Positions 11,030-27,662 of a stretch of 64,000 bases of DNA are shown one piece after another. How positions within the stretch are numbered: the first letter of the stretch is position 1; each line of letters opens with the position of its first letter. Below the pieces are notes generated by a model, which was given only the letters and a program-made list of their open reading frames with translations, had not been told where the DNA came from and made no database searches. The stretch lies in the NCBI GenBank assembly GCA_037043015.1, contig CM073322.1, positions 12,163,601 through 12,227,600 on the forward strand. The letters are read 5' to 3'. Position numbers and translations under genes: made by a program. This stretch comes from Bryum argenteum. Its lineage: Eukaryota > Streptophyta > Bryopsida > Bryales > Bryaceae.

Positions 11030-14000
11030 ATGATAAAAATGCACGGGCGCCAGCCAGTTTCGTGGCTTTGGTCAAGGGCATCGTTGCCGTTGCTTGTAAG
11101 GTAGGCCAGATTTCCCCCTAGAATCGTATTTGAAGCCTTAACTTGAGGTCTCTCGGAAGTTGTATGAGAATCAGGGTTTAGGGTTTAGGGAATTGATGGA
11201 ATTCCGACATGCAGGGTGCTCGGGCAACGGCGACACAATGGCACCGCTCTGGCCTTCACTTCCAGCGACGAACTTCAAAGCCACCAAGAGACAGGGAAAA
11301 CAGACAGAGGCGAGGTTTCAGACAGAAGAGTTCAAGCGAGTTGGAGACATTATGCTCGTCTATTGCAGGAGTGTGCGCAGGAGAAATCTCTTGAGGAAGG
11401 AAAAAAAGTGCACGATCGCATGCGAAGGCAGCAGATCAAGCCAGACACGTATCTAAGCAACATGCTCATCAGCATGTACGCCAAGTGTGGGAGTATCGAG
11501 GAAGCACACAAGGTCTTCCAAGCCATGGTAGATAAGGATGTAGTTTCTTGGAACGCCATGATCTCTGGTTTCGCAATGCATGGACAGGGTCAGGAAGCAG
11601 TGGACCATTACTACCAGATGCAACGAGAGGGAGTGAAGCCAAACAAAAACACTTTTGTAAGCATCCTCAGTGCTGTAAACTCTCCAACAGTCTTAGCATT
11701 CGGAGAGCAGCTTCACAGAACTATTACCAGGGCCAGGCTTGAAGCCGATGTAACAGTAGCATCTGCACTCATCAGCATGTATTGCAAGTGTGGAAGTACC
11801 GAGCTTGCACGGACAGTGTTCGATCAAATGCAAGAACCGAATGTCGTGTCGTGGACTGCGATGATTGCTGGGTATGCACAGCAGGGGCAAAGTAAGGAGG
11901 CCTTTGCATTGTTTGATAAGCTTATTCGAAGTGGAATTCAACCGAACAAAATCAGCTACGCTGGAATCCTCGGTGCCTGTACCAGCCCGAACGATCTCGA
12001 GCAGGGAGAGAAACTCCATGGAGAGATCAAGCGAGCCGGGCTTGAGCAAGACCTTCTTGTTGGAAACGCCCTCATCAGCATGTACGCTCGGTGTGGCAGT
12101 TTCTCGAATGCACGTCAAGTATTCGACAACATGCGGAGCCTCAACCGAATCTCGTGGAATGTCATGATCTCAGGTTGCGAAGAATCCCATCTCGACGAGG
12201 CTTTCAGGCTCTACAAACGGATGCAACAGAAGAAGATACAGCCAGATAGGTTCACATACGCGAGTCTGTTGTCTATCTGTGCAGATATAGACCGTGGAAA
12301 AGAGCTTCATTCACAAATTACACGTTCTGGTTGGCACTCAGACGTCCATGTCGCAACTGCCTTGATCAGCATGTACACCAAGTGTGGGAGACTGGACGAA
12401 GCACGCAAAGTCTTTAACGAAATGCCAGAGAAGAATGTAGTATCCTGGAACGCATTCATAGCTGCTTGCTGTCGACATGGTAATGCTCGCGAGGGTCTTC
12501 AGATCTTCAAGCAGATGCGTAGTAGTCGCGTAGCTCCAGACCATATAACGTTCATCACGCTTCTAAACGCGTGCATTACTCCTGAAGCTTTAGAAGATGG
12601 CAGGAACCTCCACAAAACGATTGCGAAATGGGGAATGCTGTCCAGGAACGACGTTGCGAACGCGCTCATCAGCATGTATGGCAGATGTGGGAGCCTACCC
12701 GATGCTCGTGAAGTCTTTTACAGAATCGTAGTGCGTGATTTGGGCTCTTGGAATGCCATGATGGCTGCCATGGTCCAGCAGGGCGCAAACGAAGCAGCCT
12801 ACGAGCTGTTCAACAGGTTTCGTGGCGAGAAAGGTAGACCTGATAAGTACACTTTCATGAGCGCTCTTAAAGCTGTTGCGAGCTTAGGAGACTTGCACGC
12901 AGGCAGAAAGGTGCATGCTCTCGTGGAGAGACGAGGAATGGGTGATGATGTCCAGATTTTGACCTCGCTAATAAGAATGTACTCCAAATGCGGAAGCCTG
13001 GACGATGCATGCAAAGTGTTCAACAATGTTCCTGAGGAAGACGTGGGCTGTTGGAACGCAATGCTGGCTGCATATGTTCGCAGTAACCAGAGTCAAGACG
13101 CTTTAGACCTCTTCCAACACATGCAATCGGTCGGTGTGAAGCCGAACAAAGCAACATACGCTAGCGTCCTCGATGCTTGTGGGAACTTAGGCGCTTTAGA
13201 GCAAGGGAAGACCATACATTCACAGTTGAAAGAAACAGACACAAGAATCAGCAACGCGCTGATCGAGATGTACATGAAATCCGGGTGCTCAAGCTCTGCT
13301 ACGAAAGTCTTCAACACGATGTCCAAACGAGATTTGTATTCGTGGAATGCCTTGATCGCGGGGCTCGCCCAAAACGGCCAACCACGGGAAGCACTCAGAT
13401 GGTTTGAGCGCATGAGCATCTCCCCAAACAAGGCTACGTTCACAAGTGTACTATCCTCACATGCTCACCTGGGTGAAGTGGAGGAAGCTTTTACCTTCCT
13501 TGAATCCATCAAGGAGAACTATCAGATGGAGCCAACCGAGGATCATTTCGCGGCCATGGTGAGTGCCTTAGGTCGAGAAGGGCTGCTACTGGAAGCGGAG
13601 GAGTTCATTAACGAGCTTTCACTCGAATCGAAAGCTTCATTGTGGGAGTCTCTTCTCGTAGCCTGCAGAGTCCACGGGAACGTAGAGCTTGCAGAGACTG
13701 CAGCAGAGCACGTACTGAATGCAGACTCCTGTGAGCAGCTTTTGAGTCTCTACAGTGCAGCAGGAAGGTGGGGAGACTTCGCAGCATTGAAGGCTACAAT
13801 GGAAGAGACAGGGATGATGGTGCCGAAACGTTGCACGATTGAGCTCAACAGTGAGCTCCACACTTTTGAGACCACCACTGCAGGAGAAGAACCCGATGAG
13901 AAGCTCAAGAAGCTTGTGGATGAGATGACGGTTCAAGGCTTCGTGCTGCCTGATGACCCTGCTTTGCTATTTTCCCGGTCTGCTGGGCTTTTGGCTGTTG

Positions 14001-14191
14001 CTTACGCTCTCCAAGACTCCCCTCCTGGCACTCCTATCCGTTGTGTTACGGACTCCCGAGTTGCTGACCTGAGTCATAAGATGTTGCAATTTGTATCGAG
14101 AGTTTACAAGCGGGACATTTTTGTGAGAGACCCCTGCTGCTGTCACAACTTCAGACCTGGATTTTCTTGTTCATGTGGAGACTATTGGTGA
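11030..14191 (+). CDS. PLS-class PPR protein with degenerate DYW domain
   Basis: Organelle RNA-binding protein. The long frame has no ATG before 11420 although coding sequence clearly begins earlier (YARLLQECAQEKSLEEGKKV). Joining a short exon 11030-11100 through a GT-AG intron (11101-11214) gives an in-phase start MIKMHGRQPVSWLWSRASLP, a basic, acid-free leader typical of mitochondrial or dual targeting; total 1015 aa. About eight P-L-S triplets follow, recognisable by repeated NALISMYxKCG and VVSWNAMI. Then come E-type motifs and a C-terminal DYW-like domain ending CSCGDYW. That domain is shortened and altered: the deaminase HxE site is RSAGLL, and the CxxCH zinc ligands are VADLSH. The reading frame is intact, so selection seems to keep the RNA-binding role without cytidine deamination. 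The intron contains two TTTAGGG units near 11176. Confidence 0.93.
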
Positions 14192-16900
<2,709 letters not shown>

Positions 16901-16951
16901 GTCGGTCGCATGAACGATCCGTGCCCGTTGATAAGAGTCTCCCCATCGGAC

Positions 16952-16978
16952 GGCCCACAGACGTCGCGATTAGGGTTT
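16952..16978 (+). promoter_or_regulatory. Site II element and telo-box upstream of uS4
   Basis: GGCCCA (16952-16957, reverse of TGGGCC) lies 13 bases before TAGGGTTT (16971-16978). This pairing is known from plant ribosomal-protein promoters, where TCP and telo-box factors coordinate growth-linked expression. The position, about 110 bases before the ATG, fits. Confidence 0.7.
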
Positions 16979-17088
16979 AGAGAACGGGGGATCGGGGGAT
17001 TGAAGTCCTCTGTCAAGCCCCACGAGTCTTCCCTTTTCACGCCTTCGTGTTTTCGTAAGGTGGAAGCTCCGCAAGCTTCAACACCAAG

Positions 17089-18042
<954 letters not shown>

Positions 18043-18687
18043 ATAGTAACTTCTGATTCACACCAAGCAGATGTTTGTTCGGAGTATCCCTAGTATTGCT
18101 CACCATTCAAAGAAATATAGTTGAATACTCCAATTTTGTGAGATATTTCTGCAGTTGAACTCTGTGCATGTTGTCTCTGTCCCCGATCACCTGTAACAGA
18201 GGGACTATCCTTTCTTCGTGGCGTGGGCTTGATTGTGGAAATTTTCCGGCTCGTTCGATTCGTTACTGCTATCAAAAAATCCGGGAATTGCTTGATTCTT
18301 TGGACTTGAATTCTTAAAGCTTTTGTGTTCTTATCATCGATGAGCTTTCTTTGCAACTAGATTTGATCCATTGTTGGGAGCTTAACCTAACATTTTATAT
18401 CAGGCGTTGATCTTCCCGCAACTTGTACCTCTTCATTGGCATGGAACCTTCATGTTTGCAGAAGCTCTTAGAAATCCTCCTGTTGTTTTTACTCTGAAGT
18501 CGAACTGTCATGAAACGTCCTACTCAGCATGGTGTTGACCACATCTCAACCTTTCTGTGACGGCCTTAAAAAAGTGCAGTGATTGAGTATTTGGCTAGTA
18601 AATGCGGACGGAATTGAGTGAAACAAACAGTTTACAATGACAGTTATGCTGCTTAGCAGGAAACGTCTCACTGGTGGGGAATTGTTA

Positions 18688-18965
18688 GGGTCTCTTTATT
18701 TCTCCCCTACGAGCGTGGCTCGGATGCCAGGCTCGGTGGGGATCAATTTTCTGGCCCTTCCCGTTTCCCCCATTTGGGGCCATTTTTTGAATTTTTTTTT
18801 GCAAAATTTGGGGCCTGGGGCCCCAAATTACCCTCGGAAGCCCCCTTTGTGTTCAAATTGGGCCTAAACAAATTAAAAAATAGGGGCAGATTTTACCCCA
18901 CCCTCCCCACCCCCACCCGAGCCTGGCATCCAAGCCACGCTCGTAGAGGATATTTAGACACTCCC
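18688..18965. mobile_element. Mutator-like MITE, 278 bp
   Basis: The ends are imperfect inverted repeats sharing CTACGAGCGTGGCTnGGATG and continuing CCAGGCTCGG, with outer ends GGGTCTCTTTA and (reverse) GGGAGTGTCTA. The element is flanked by identical 10-bp repeats GGAATTGTTA at 18678-18687 and 18966-18975. A 9-10 bp target duplication with long terminal repeats is the Mutator signature. The interior is non-coding and rich in G/C runs. Confidence 0.88.
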
Positions 18966-19613
18966 GGAATTGTTATAGATTCCGGAAAAGACGACTGGTG
19001 CACTAAAACATTCTTACATGTGTCAGAATCTGTGTTGATTCAGTATCATCACGAAGAAGTCGGATGTAATTTCTAATGCTGGAAGTGTTGGCAGAGCCTT
19101 GTACTGTAGGGCTCATTTCGCATTCGTGTCAGCCCTGGAAGAGAATCTCCGGTGAACGTGATTTTGCACCTTCTCATTTATATCCACGAGAGAGCATAAC
19201 TTACTTGCTGTGTGATTGCTCTCATTACACCAATTACACGTTAATTGATCGATCATTACGCAGGATATGAAATCACAGGCCCATGCTGCAAAATGAACTT
19301 GCCCCTGACCCCTGCACTCGGCAATTTTCCCTTCGAGATGGAAAGATCATCTCCTTCAGTGAATGAAAATGTCCATCGAAGACAACAGCTCAAATTATAC
19401 TTGTGCATTCCAATGCACATGGTTCCGCTTCGCATGAGCTCTGTTTCTCGAACAAATTTGTCGGCCGATTAGGGTTCCGGGCTCGGGGTCTTCACTTCGG
19501 GGATGAAAGTCATCGTTTTCACGAGAGCATGCTTGTTTGCTCACTTTGCACCGGCGAGCTTGCGCTGCTAATTTGGAGCAAGTTATGAATAATCCTTCGA
19601 AAGTTAGTGAACG

Positions 19614-22600
19614 ATGACGAATGCCGCACAAGAAGCTGCTCTTGAGCCTGGATTGACGGTAGAATCACCGGAGTACAGGGTATTGAGGGGACCGTACCTA
19701 GGCGATGTGTCTGCATTGTGTTTTCTGCCCTCTACACCGTCGTCTTACCTCATCGCAGGTTCAGTTCTCAATTCGTCGTTCTCATCAATGCGCATTGATA
19801 CACAGTTTTTGATACGCATTTTTAAATTTTTTTCTCGAGTTCTTACTAAGCACACGCTGTTGTGCAGGTACCGGTCCTCAGATGCTCGTGTACGACTTAG
19901 TGAGAGGCGATCTTCTCCTCTCTCAACAAGTTTTTGATGGCGTTCGAGTACACGGAATTCACGTTCGTCCTGAATCAAAAATTCTCGCTGTTCATGGTGA
20001 AGGTAGAGTTAAGGTGTTAGAGCTTCAGAGCAACGAGAAAGACGACCTTAAATTGAGCCTTCTACAATCGTTGCCTCGCTTTTTTCAATGGATTCTCGAC
20101 GTCAGATTCTTGCAGGTATGGATCATCTTTAATCAGCCGGTCCAGGGTTCAGGGTTTTAGCAATTTACTGTTTCTTATGGCGAGGGTTTAGGGTTTAAGG
20201 ATGCATTCTAATTGGCGGCAAGTGGGTCTGCTTTTGAATAGGAAAACGACGAGCTCGCAATAGGCTTAAGCGACAATTCTGTCGCAATCTGGGGCTTACG
20301 AAATCGTTCAATAGTCTTGCGAGTTGAATGCTCCGGTAAGTCGATGAAATTCTTGTTGGAGAATACACATTCCAATGCAGAATTCATTGGACTGTTGACC
20401 TTACCGTGGCTTCCTTACAGAAAGGTGCTTATTGTATTCCCTCAGGCTGTGGGGCTCTTCTGTCGAAACACTCCGTGTAGCTGCTGGCACCATTTTCAAC
20501 AAAGTCAGTATCCTTTCCTTCATTCTCAACCTTTCCTTCTTCCTTAGCAACTTCCATCCGGTTATATATAACAACATTTCTATCCTTATTCCCCTGTTCC
20601 GTCTTGTCCTTGCCTACAGGTGCTCATTTGGGATGTGAAACCGAATTGTTCGGATCACAGCAGTGTTCGGACTGTTGAACCTTTGCAAGAGCTTTTGGGG
20701 CATGAGGGATCCATTCATCGAATATCTTGGTCTGAAGATGGACTTTGCGTTGCGTCTGCGTCTGATGATCGCAGGTCTCCGCTCAGAACATGCTAAATGG
20801 TTCCATGGCATCTCACTGAATCTTTTCAAGAGGATGCATCTTGGTAGCCGTGTGAATCCCTGTCTTGTTGTGCTTGTGGCAGTGCACGGATGTGGACACG
20901 AAGATCGACAGAGACGACATTGTTTACAGCTGGTCCTGTGCTTTTTGGACATGGAGCGCGGTTATGGGATTGCCACATTGCAGATAATGTACGTCTAACT
21001 TGGAGCATCTAATATTGTTGTATGAAACATATTGGTTGAAACAACGAACCGGCAGCCAATACAAAATGAGCCGGTTGATTTTGAGAAAAAACTTCCCGGA
21101 CACTGGGTTGAATGATAGAACTTGAGGTTTAGTGTTTGAGTAATTCCAGAAAGGAACAAGAGTCTTGGCAAAATCACTATAACATCATTATCCAGGACTC
21201 TTTATCAGAGAGTGTAAGTTTGAAATTCTACTTCTATGAGAAGCTGATGGTAAGTTTATGCTGTGGTTTGGTGTGGGTGGGGACTTAGCTGCTGATAACA
21301 GCTAGTGAGGACTGTACTAGTCGTATCTGGACACGACAAGGGCATCATTTAGCCACTTTGACTGGTCATACGTGAGTGGAACTCCACTCCTGGTTACTTT
21401 TCTATTGTGTTTTAGATGATTCGCAAACATATGATTCTCGTTCATCTTTTTAAGTCCAGAGACTTCGTGAGAAATTTTCATGGTCTTTTGCATCAGAGGT
21501 CGAGGTATATGGCGCTGCGTGTACGATCATGGAACCTCCACACTTGTTACAGCAGGAGCAGATTCTGCGATCAAAGTTCAGTTGCTTGCTAGGTGGAATC
21601 TTGAGGCTCTTGAGTCTGACAAACACGAGGATCCAAGGTCTTCATCATCAGATACTGAAATAATGCGTATCTCTCTAGTGGGGCCTAATGTTCTTGGCGA
21701 AGGTTCCTCTACTTCCATGGACAGGTATACCTTTTCTGTGACATTGGTGAACTTGAAATTGGGGTTTGTTTCTTGCAAGTTTCTATCTTCGTCCATTCTT
21801 TCATATATTGTACTATTTCTTTTATGAATAATGAATACATCAATGCAGTTATCCATCATCATAATTTTATAAAGATTGATATTATTATACTTTTGTGCTT
21901 AGATTAGGTTAACTTGTCTGATAGAATAAAAAGCCTTGATGATTCTCTTACAAGGAGTTTTATATATAAGTGCATCTGAAGTGGGCTCAACGAGCTATGT
22001 GGACGTGAGTTGTTCCTGCACCTTATGTGAGTGCTGGCCAGTTCTGATGAGGTGTATTGTATTTGGTTCCACAGCAACAGTGAATACGTGCGATGCCTGG
22101 ATCTTTCTGGTCCTGCGACTCTGTACATCGCAACAAACCAGGGCCATGTTTATCATGTAGCATTACTAGACACCAAAAAGCAGGAGTGGACTGAAATTAC
22201 GCATGAAGAAATTTCAGGTCCAATTGTCTGCATGAACCTCTTAGTAGATGCAGCTGAGGACGAGCTGGTGGCATTCGGCAATGGTTCAGGCATTGCCACC
22301 GCAGTAGGGATTCGAGTTATCGGACGAAAGCCAACCGTCATGTGGCAATGTAGATGGCTGGCAGATCAAGAGCGACAGCTTCTTGGAGTATTTTGGGTAA
22401 AATCGTTAGGAAGAAGGTGATTACCTCATATAAGCCTACCATGTCATTCTTTCTTGTCATCTAGTCTTGGTATATCGAGGTAACCTGTTCTTGAACCGTG
22501 CATTTCAGGCATGCACTGTAGTTGGATCACGGAACCTGTGACTCTAACTAAAGATCAGGAGTAATGAAATTTTCCATATTACTGTAGTGATTCATCAGTT

Positions 22601-25600
22601 GCAATCTATAAGAAGCGTTTCGCCTAAGAACTAGTCGCTTAATCCATGTGTATATGAGGTCCATTCTTTTCCATAAAATCTAGAAAGCAAGCAGGAATGT
22701 GCAGTGGTTTAAGGAGATACACGGTTCAAGGACGCCTTACCTTATTTGCATGTATCTGTATGTGCTCGTTTGACAGGTTCATATTCAGCACTGATCCAAG
22801 GGGTCTTGTGCGCGTGTGGCTTTTAGAGGCTCAGAATTCAGCGGAGGGGCAAGATCCTCAGATGCAAGCTCTGCTAGTAGCAACCTGTCAATCACCTTTG
22901 CAGGCCCGAGTTGTATGTCTAGACGTTTGCTCTTCAACCGAGGTAATCCAAGCTCATTCATTCTGCCTCTTTTCTTTTGGGTTGACTCACACTGATACTT
23001 ACATCTAAGATTCGAATCCTTTATTTATTTTTCTATTTCATATAGTAATGTATCTCTTGAGAAACTCTATATATTGAGTTCAAGCTTGACATGTCACACA
23101 CCATCTCCTTTTGACAAACAGTTGCTCGTTTGCGGGGATCAAAGAGGAAACCTTGTATCATTCAAATTCCCCAATCCTCTCGGTGAAGAGAGCTTGGAAT
23201 CACCATCGCAACTTCAGAGTCTTGGAGTATTTAAAGGAGCTCATGGCATATCAGCAGTGGCAAGCGTTTCAATCTCATCATCTAGTAACAAGCAGGATTC
23301 GATTATAACATCAGTAAGTTCTTGCTCTTTTTCAAAGGTAACTTTTATTGACTTACTATTGTGCTCAGGTTACTGATTAATTGGGGCACTGAGGTGCAGA
23401 CGGGCAGGGATGGTTGCATTTGCAAATTTGTCACCACCAAAGATCAAGGGCAAGCTTTTGCATGCACGGGGGTAGAAGATGTCACCGCAATAACAGTAGT
23501 AGAGTCGGTGGAGTATCGTCAAGATAAACGGAAGTGCAGCCGGCGCTTGGCAGCTGGCTTTATTGCGAGTAATTTTATCTTGTGGGATCTGACTCAACAA
23601 TCGGAGGTGATGATGCATTCACTCTCAACCCTTAATCTACTCCTACCTTGCTAGCTAAGGTAACCTGGGTTAATTTCCAGCAAGGGAAATCTGTGGTGAA
23701 GTCAACAGTGTAAGCAGTTTCTGTGCATGGGCAGTGGAAGGATAAAGCAAGTGGAATTATATATGTATAGACCCTTCTACAATTTGCTCCGAATTTCAAA
23801 GTTGGACTTATAGGTGTTTCCGAAACTAAAATGGCACCCTATAATGTTCACGGTGAGTACATAGTACTGTTGTATTGCGGAGCTAGCTCCATCATTGGTA
23901 CTGCTCCATTCCAGAGCACTCTACCTTAGCTAAAGGTTCGAGGATATTGAGTCGTGCAGCTTATGCGAGTGATATGTGGAGGATGGCGACGGCCACATTC
24001 ATACGCAGTTGGGGATATTCCCGAGCATCAATGCTGTTTCGCTTTTTTGAAGGTCAGAGCTTGCATTTCACTTCTGAACACTTCTGTGTACTATCACATT
24101 ACATATCTGATAATGCTTTGTTTATTGCAGGATCATGTTGTCTACGTGCACAGAAATTGGACTTCACCAATAGTTGGAGATTCTGATTTATTACAAGATC
24201 AAATTTCTCAATTGCCTCAATCTTTGCATGGGCAATTTCATGGCAGAGAAATACATTCAGTCCATTTCATACCATCTAGTAATCGGCAGCATCTCACGAA
24301 ATGGATAGCAACAGGCGCAGAAGATGGAGCAGTCCGAATCTCTCGGTTAGTTCCACTCTTGAGACTTTCTTACCTTGAATCTTGAAAGTTCAGCCTGCTG
24401 TGGATGCCGATCCATGTGCTTTAACCCCTAAATTTTCTTGATGCAACACTGCCGGTATTAGTCAGAAGATCCAACTGGAGGATCTTGAAGATAACTTGCT
24501 TTTTTATTCACATGTCAAATTTGAACCGTTGTTAATTCTTCTTCATTTGCGTTGCGAGATCGTAATGGACAAATTCCTGCGGGAACCGGAATTAGCCATT
24601 TCGACTTTCTTGGACCGTTAGGCTTAAACTTTCTATTGAAGTGTCTTTACAGATATGATGCGGGAGGGGTGTCGAACCTGGAGTCTTGTCTGCTCCTCGG
24701 AGAACACACTGGAGGTTCAGCTGTGAGAGCTCTTACAGTGGTGCAAGGAGCTCAGACTTCTGTACACCATCAACCTCCATACATTCGTAATCTTGCGGTT
24801 TCCAAGACAGATCCCGTGTTGCTATTGTCTGTTGGTGCTAAGGAGGTGCTTACTTGCTGGCTTCTGGAATGGAAACAAGACACTGTGACGGAGGCTCTAT
24901 CCTCAAAGTGGTTGTGTTCTTATGCCCCTCCTCGTTCACATAAGTTGCCAAGAAAGAAAGAGAAGGCGGCAAAGAAAGATGACAAGACAGCAGATAAGTC
25001 ACTTGTGGAGGAGAAGCAGTCAATCGAAGAATCGAGGATTGCTACCAATGACGACGATGATCTGCGGTTCCTGGCAGTTACTGCGACGTCGATATACTGT
25101 CCTGATACTGAGTAACATCTCTTTCCCTGTCTCCAAGTCCTTTGTTGAATCTAATTGATGATGTCTCTGCACATTGTCTTTTGTTGATCTGGAACATAAT
25201 TCAATTGGAAACCTATACTTGCAACGAATGTGCTTGGGATGTACACCAAAGTTTCGATATGGAGTTATAGTGAGCATTTTTCGGACCACTTCTAACAAAA
25301 TGTACCACATGTAGTGATTCGTCACGATGGATTGTACCTGCTTGTTAGGCCCTGTTGCAAGCTTTGTCCTTATAGGGTTGATCAATCATTGCTTTTTGGG
25401 AAAATAAAAGCCAAGGCTCGAGTTCTTGTACATCTTGCAAATGTTTCAAGGAAGAAGATGCTTTTGGGTCTTTCTGATATGGTGCTTACAAGGAATTCTC
25501 TGGTTGTGCAGGTCGATGTTCTGCTTTGTGGTAACAGCAAGCTCCAACGCGACACTAAGACTCATAGCAATGAATCTAAATACACGGAACTGGTAAGCTT

Positions 25601-27222
25601 CACTTATCGGATTATATACTCTCTAACACCTTTGAGTGGTAAAACTGAAGTTCGAGATTTTTGGAATGCAGGGTGGAAGTAGCCATCTTGGAGCACCACA
25701 GAGTACCTGTACTAGCACTGCAACATGTAGTCATCCCCATTGGAAAAGGAAGCTCTCAGAATGCGCATCTTATTATTAGTGGTGCCACTGATGGCTCGAT
25801 TGCCGTGTGGGACATAACAAACCTCGTCATTACGTTCACAAAGCAGAATTCAGTAGCGGTTAGTGCTGGGACACAATTGCGTCCACGTACTGGGCGAGGT
25901 AGTCAGGGTGGCCGACGGTTTCGATCAGCAAAGCAGCGATTGCCAAAAGAAATGAGGAAGAAGGTGGATATCATTGCAACAGTTGAGGATGCAATTGTAG
26001 ATGCGGACGGTACTATTGAGCCAAATTCTGAGGCTGTTGTTCAAGTTGATGATGCACCTTATCAATCTTCGGTACTTCTCCCTCTTCATACCTTCGAAGC
26101 TGCACATCAATCTGGAGTGAATTGCTTAAGTGCAGCGGGGCATAGAGACTCTGAAGTTGTCGTCGTTAGTGGTGGAGACGATCAAAGACTTCATGTAAAG
26201 ATATTCAAAATTCAGTCTTGTGAACCTGCGAGTGGCGACTTAACAGAAGGTTCGTTGTGCTCTTGCCCAAACTCATCTCCATTGAATACTACGACTAGTC
26301 GTAAAGTAACCGAAAGTGATCATCTTCACGTTTCAACCCAACACAATGATAATGGATTGATAATAATCTTTCGACCTCTCTATCTCCTTATTTACATCTC
26401 CAACACCTAATTTTGGTTTCAGATCTGCGTTTGAAAGGATAACATTAGTGTAAGTAGGTGCAATATCCATAATCAAATCGAGTCGTCTGCAGAAGGTGGT
26501 TGAAAAAGCGGGGATGAAAACATTAACGATTAACTCTACTATTGCTACATCTTTACAGTTGTTAAACTCCTGCAGGTCAAGGTGACGGCTCAATACCGCA
26601 ATTCCAAGTACTACTTACTCCTCTGAGTGAGGGCACAGTGGAAGGAGCACACAGTTCAGCTGTCAAAGGTGAGCATTCTTGAATTATATATTCTGCCATC
26701 GATGCATCTATACTTATCTTATAATGTTTTAATTGCTCAAAGGACCTGATCCATATCATCTCTATCACCACATGCATAGTTATCATCATAATCCTGCATT
26801 TATTCAACTTTTGTGTGTCGTAGGTTCGATTCTATTGTTTTTGTTAACAAGGCTAATTTTCTGAGCCTTGAACTGCTCTGCCGACAGGACTATGGACTGA
26901 CGGTGCATGGGTTTTCAGCACTGGTCTGGACCAACGACTCCGATGTTGGCAATTAGACCACCTGAAGAGAGAAATTCATTTGCCATTAGTGGAACTCAGT
27001 CATTGTATCATTGACGTTCCTGAAGCGGAAGATTTACATGTAGAATCAGATCCAATCAGGTAACCAACCAACATTTATTGATTGATTCGTGTGCTTATTC
27101 ATCAGATCTTTCATCAGGAAGTTGATAACAACAATAACTTCGTGTTGTGATGCAGGAATCAGTACAACATCGCAGTCGTTGGTCGAGGTTTACAAGTCTT
27201 CAATCTTGCAAACAATCAGTAA
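19614..27222 (+). CDS. WDR6/Trm734-type WD40 protein, tRNA 2'-O-methylation cofactor
   Basis: Scaffold expected to partner a Trm7/FTSJ1 methyltransferase for ribose methylation of the tRNA wobble base in the cytosol. Twenty exons: 19614-19758, 19868-20115, 20242-20335, 20421-20503, 20620-20774, 20883-20988, 21289-21371, 21497-21724, 22075-22416, 22777-22942, 23122-23313, 23400-23606, 23960-24052, 24131-24345, 24653-25111, 25512-25592, 25672-26249, 26576-26668, 26888-27059, 27156-27222. They sum to 3807 nt (1268 aa), near the plant family's size. Family blocks: GPYLGDVSALCFLPS, RVHGIHVRPESKILAVHGEG, SERCLLYSLRLWGSSVETLR, GHEGSIHRISWSEDG, SASDDRSARMWTRR, TASEDCTSRIWTRQG, TGRDGCICKF, GLDQRLRCWQLDHL. 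The exon 17 donor (26249) was chosen because it alone keeps the downstream frame open. Introns 12 and 14 carry inserted repeats. Confidence 0.93.
23780..23915. repeat. Dispersed repeat fragment in WDR6 intron 12
   Basis: Runs such as TAGGTGTTTCCGAAACTAAAATGG (abridged: TAGGTGTTTC near 23812) and CACCCTATAATGTT near 23836 recur at 46811-46850 with the same order and spacing, followed by similar TACAT-GTA-TTGTTGTAT sequence. Two copies of an unidentified dispersed repeat; ends not defined. Confidence 0.6.
24425..24623. mobile_element. TTAA-flanked MITE, copy in WDR6 intron 14
   Basis: Flanked by TTAA at 24421-24424 and 24624-24627. It starts CCCCTAAATTTTCTTGATGC and ends TTTCTTGGACCGTTAGGC. 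The interior (GATCCAAC-GGAGGATCTTGAAG, TTGAACCGTTG, TTCTTCTTCATTTG) matches the element at 52236-52476. It sits wholly inside an intron and leaves splicing signals untouched. Confidence 0.75.
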
Positions 27223-27662
27223 TGGTGGGGGCTCATGCATATCACCAAAATCCATAGGTAGAACATGTGTGAAAAAATCATCAAAAAAATCATTGTTGAT
27301 TATTCAGAAAGCAAGTCATGTGTGCAAAGTCATTATTTGTATTCATGAAGCGAGTGAGGTGATATCAATTTGGTTACAATGTAGTGGGCTCTTTCAATAT
27401 CAATAATACTTACAATGTAGAATATGGTTCCCTTTCTCTCTCTCTTTCTATTTGGTATACTTTGATCTCTTTCTCTCTCTTTCTATTTGGTATACTTTGA
27501 TCTCTTTCTCTCTTTCTATTTGGTATACTTTGATCTCTTTCTATTTGATATACTTTGATCTCTTTCTACTGGGTCTACCAAGTCACTTATACATCAATAG
27601 ACAATCTTTGAGAAAGCAAGTGAGTTATCAATATCATTCTTTCTTTCTATTGGTGTACTTTG
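27223..27662. repeat. Convergent 3' gap with ~35-bp minisatellite (27443-27570)
   Basis: Between the converging WDR6 and strictosidine-synthase-like genes lie about four units of TCTTTCTATTTGGTATACTT plus TGATCTC and a CT-rich spacer, with one more diverged unit near 27640. Otherwise 3' UTR sequence. Confidence 0.8.

Noticed and set aside
11172-11190. TTTAGGG telomere-type units
   Set aside because: Only two units inside an intron, and similar motifs near 17227 and 20180; this is telo-box-like background, not a telomere scar.
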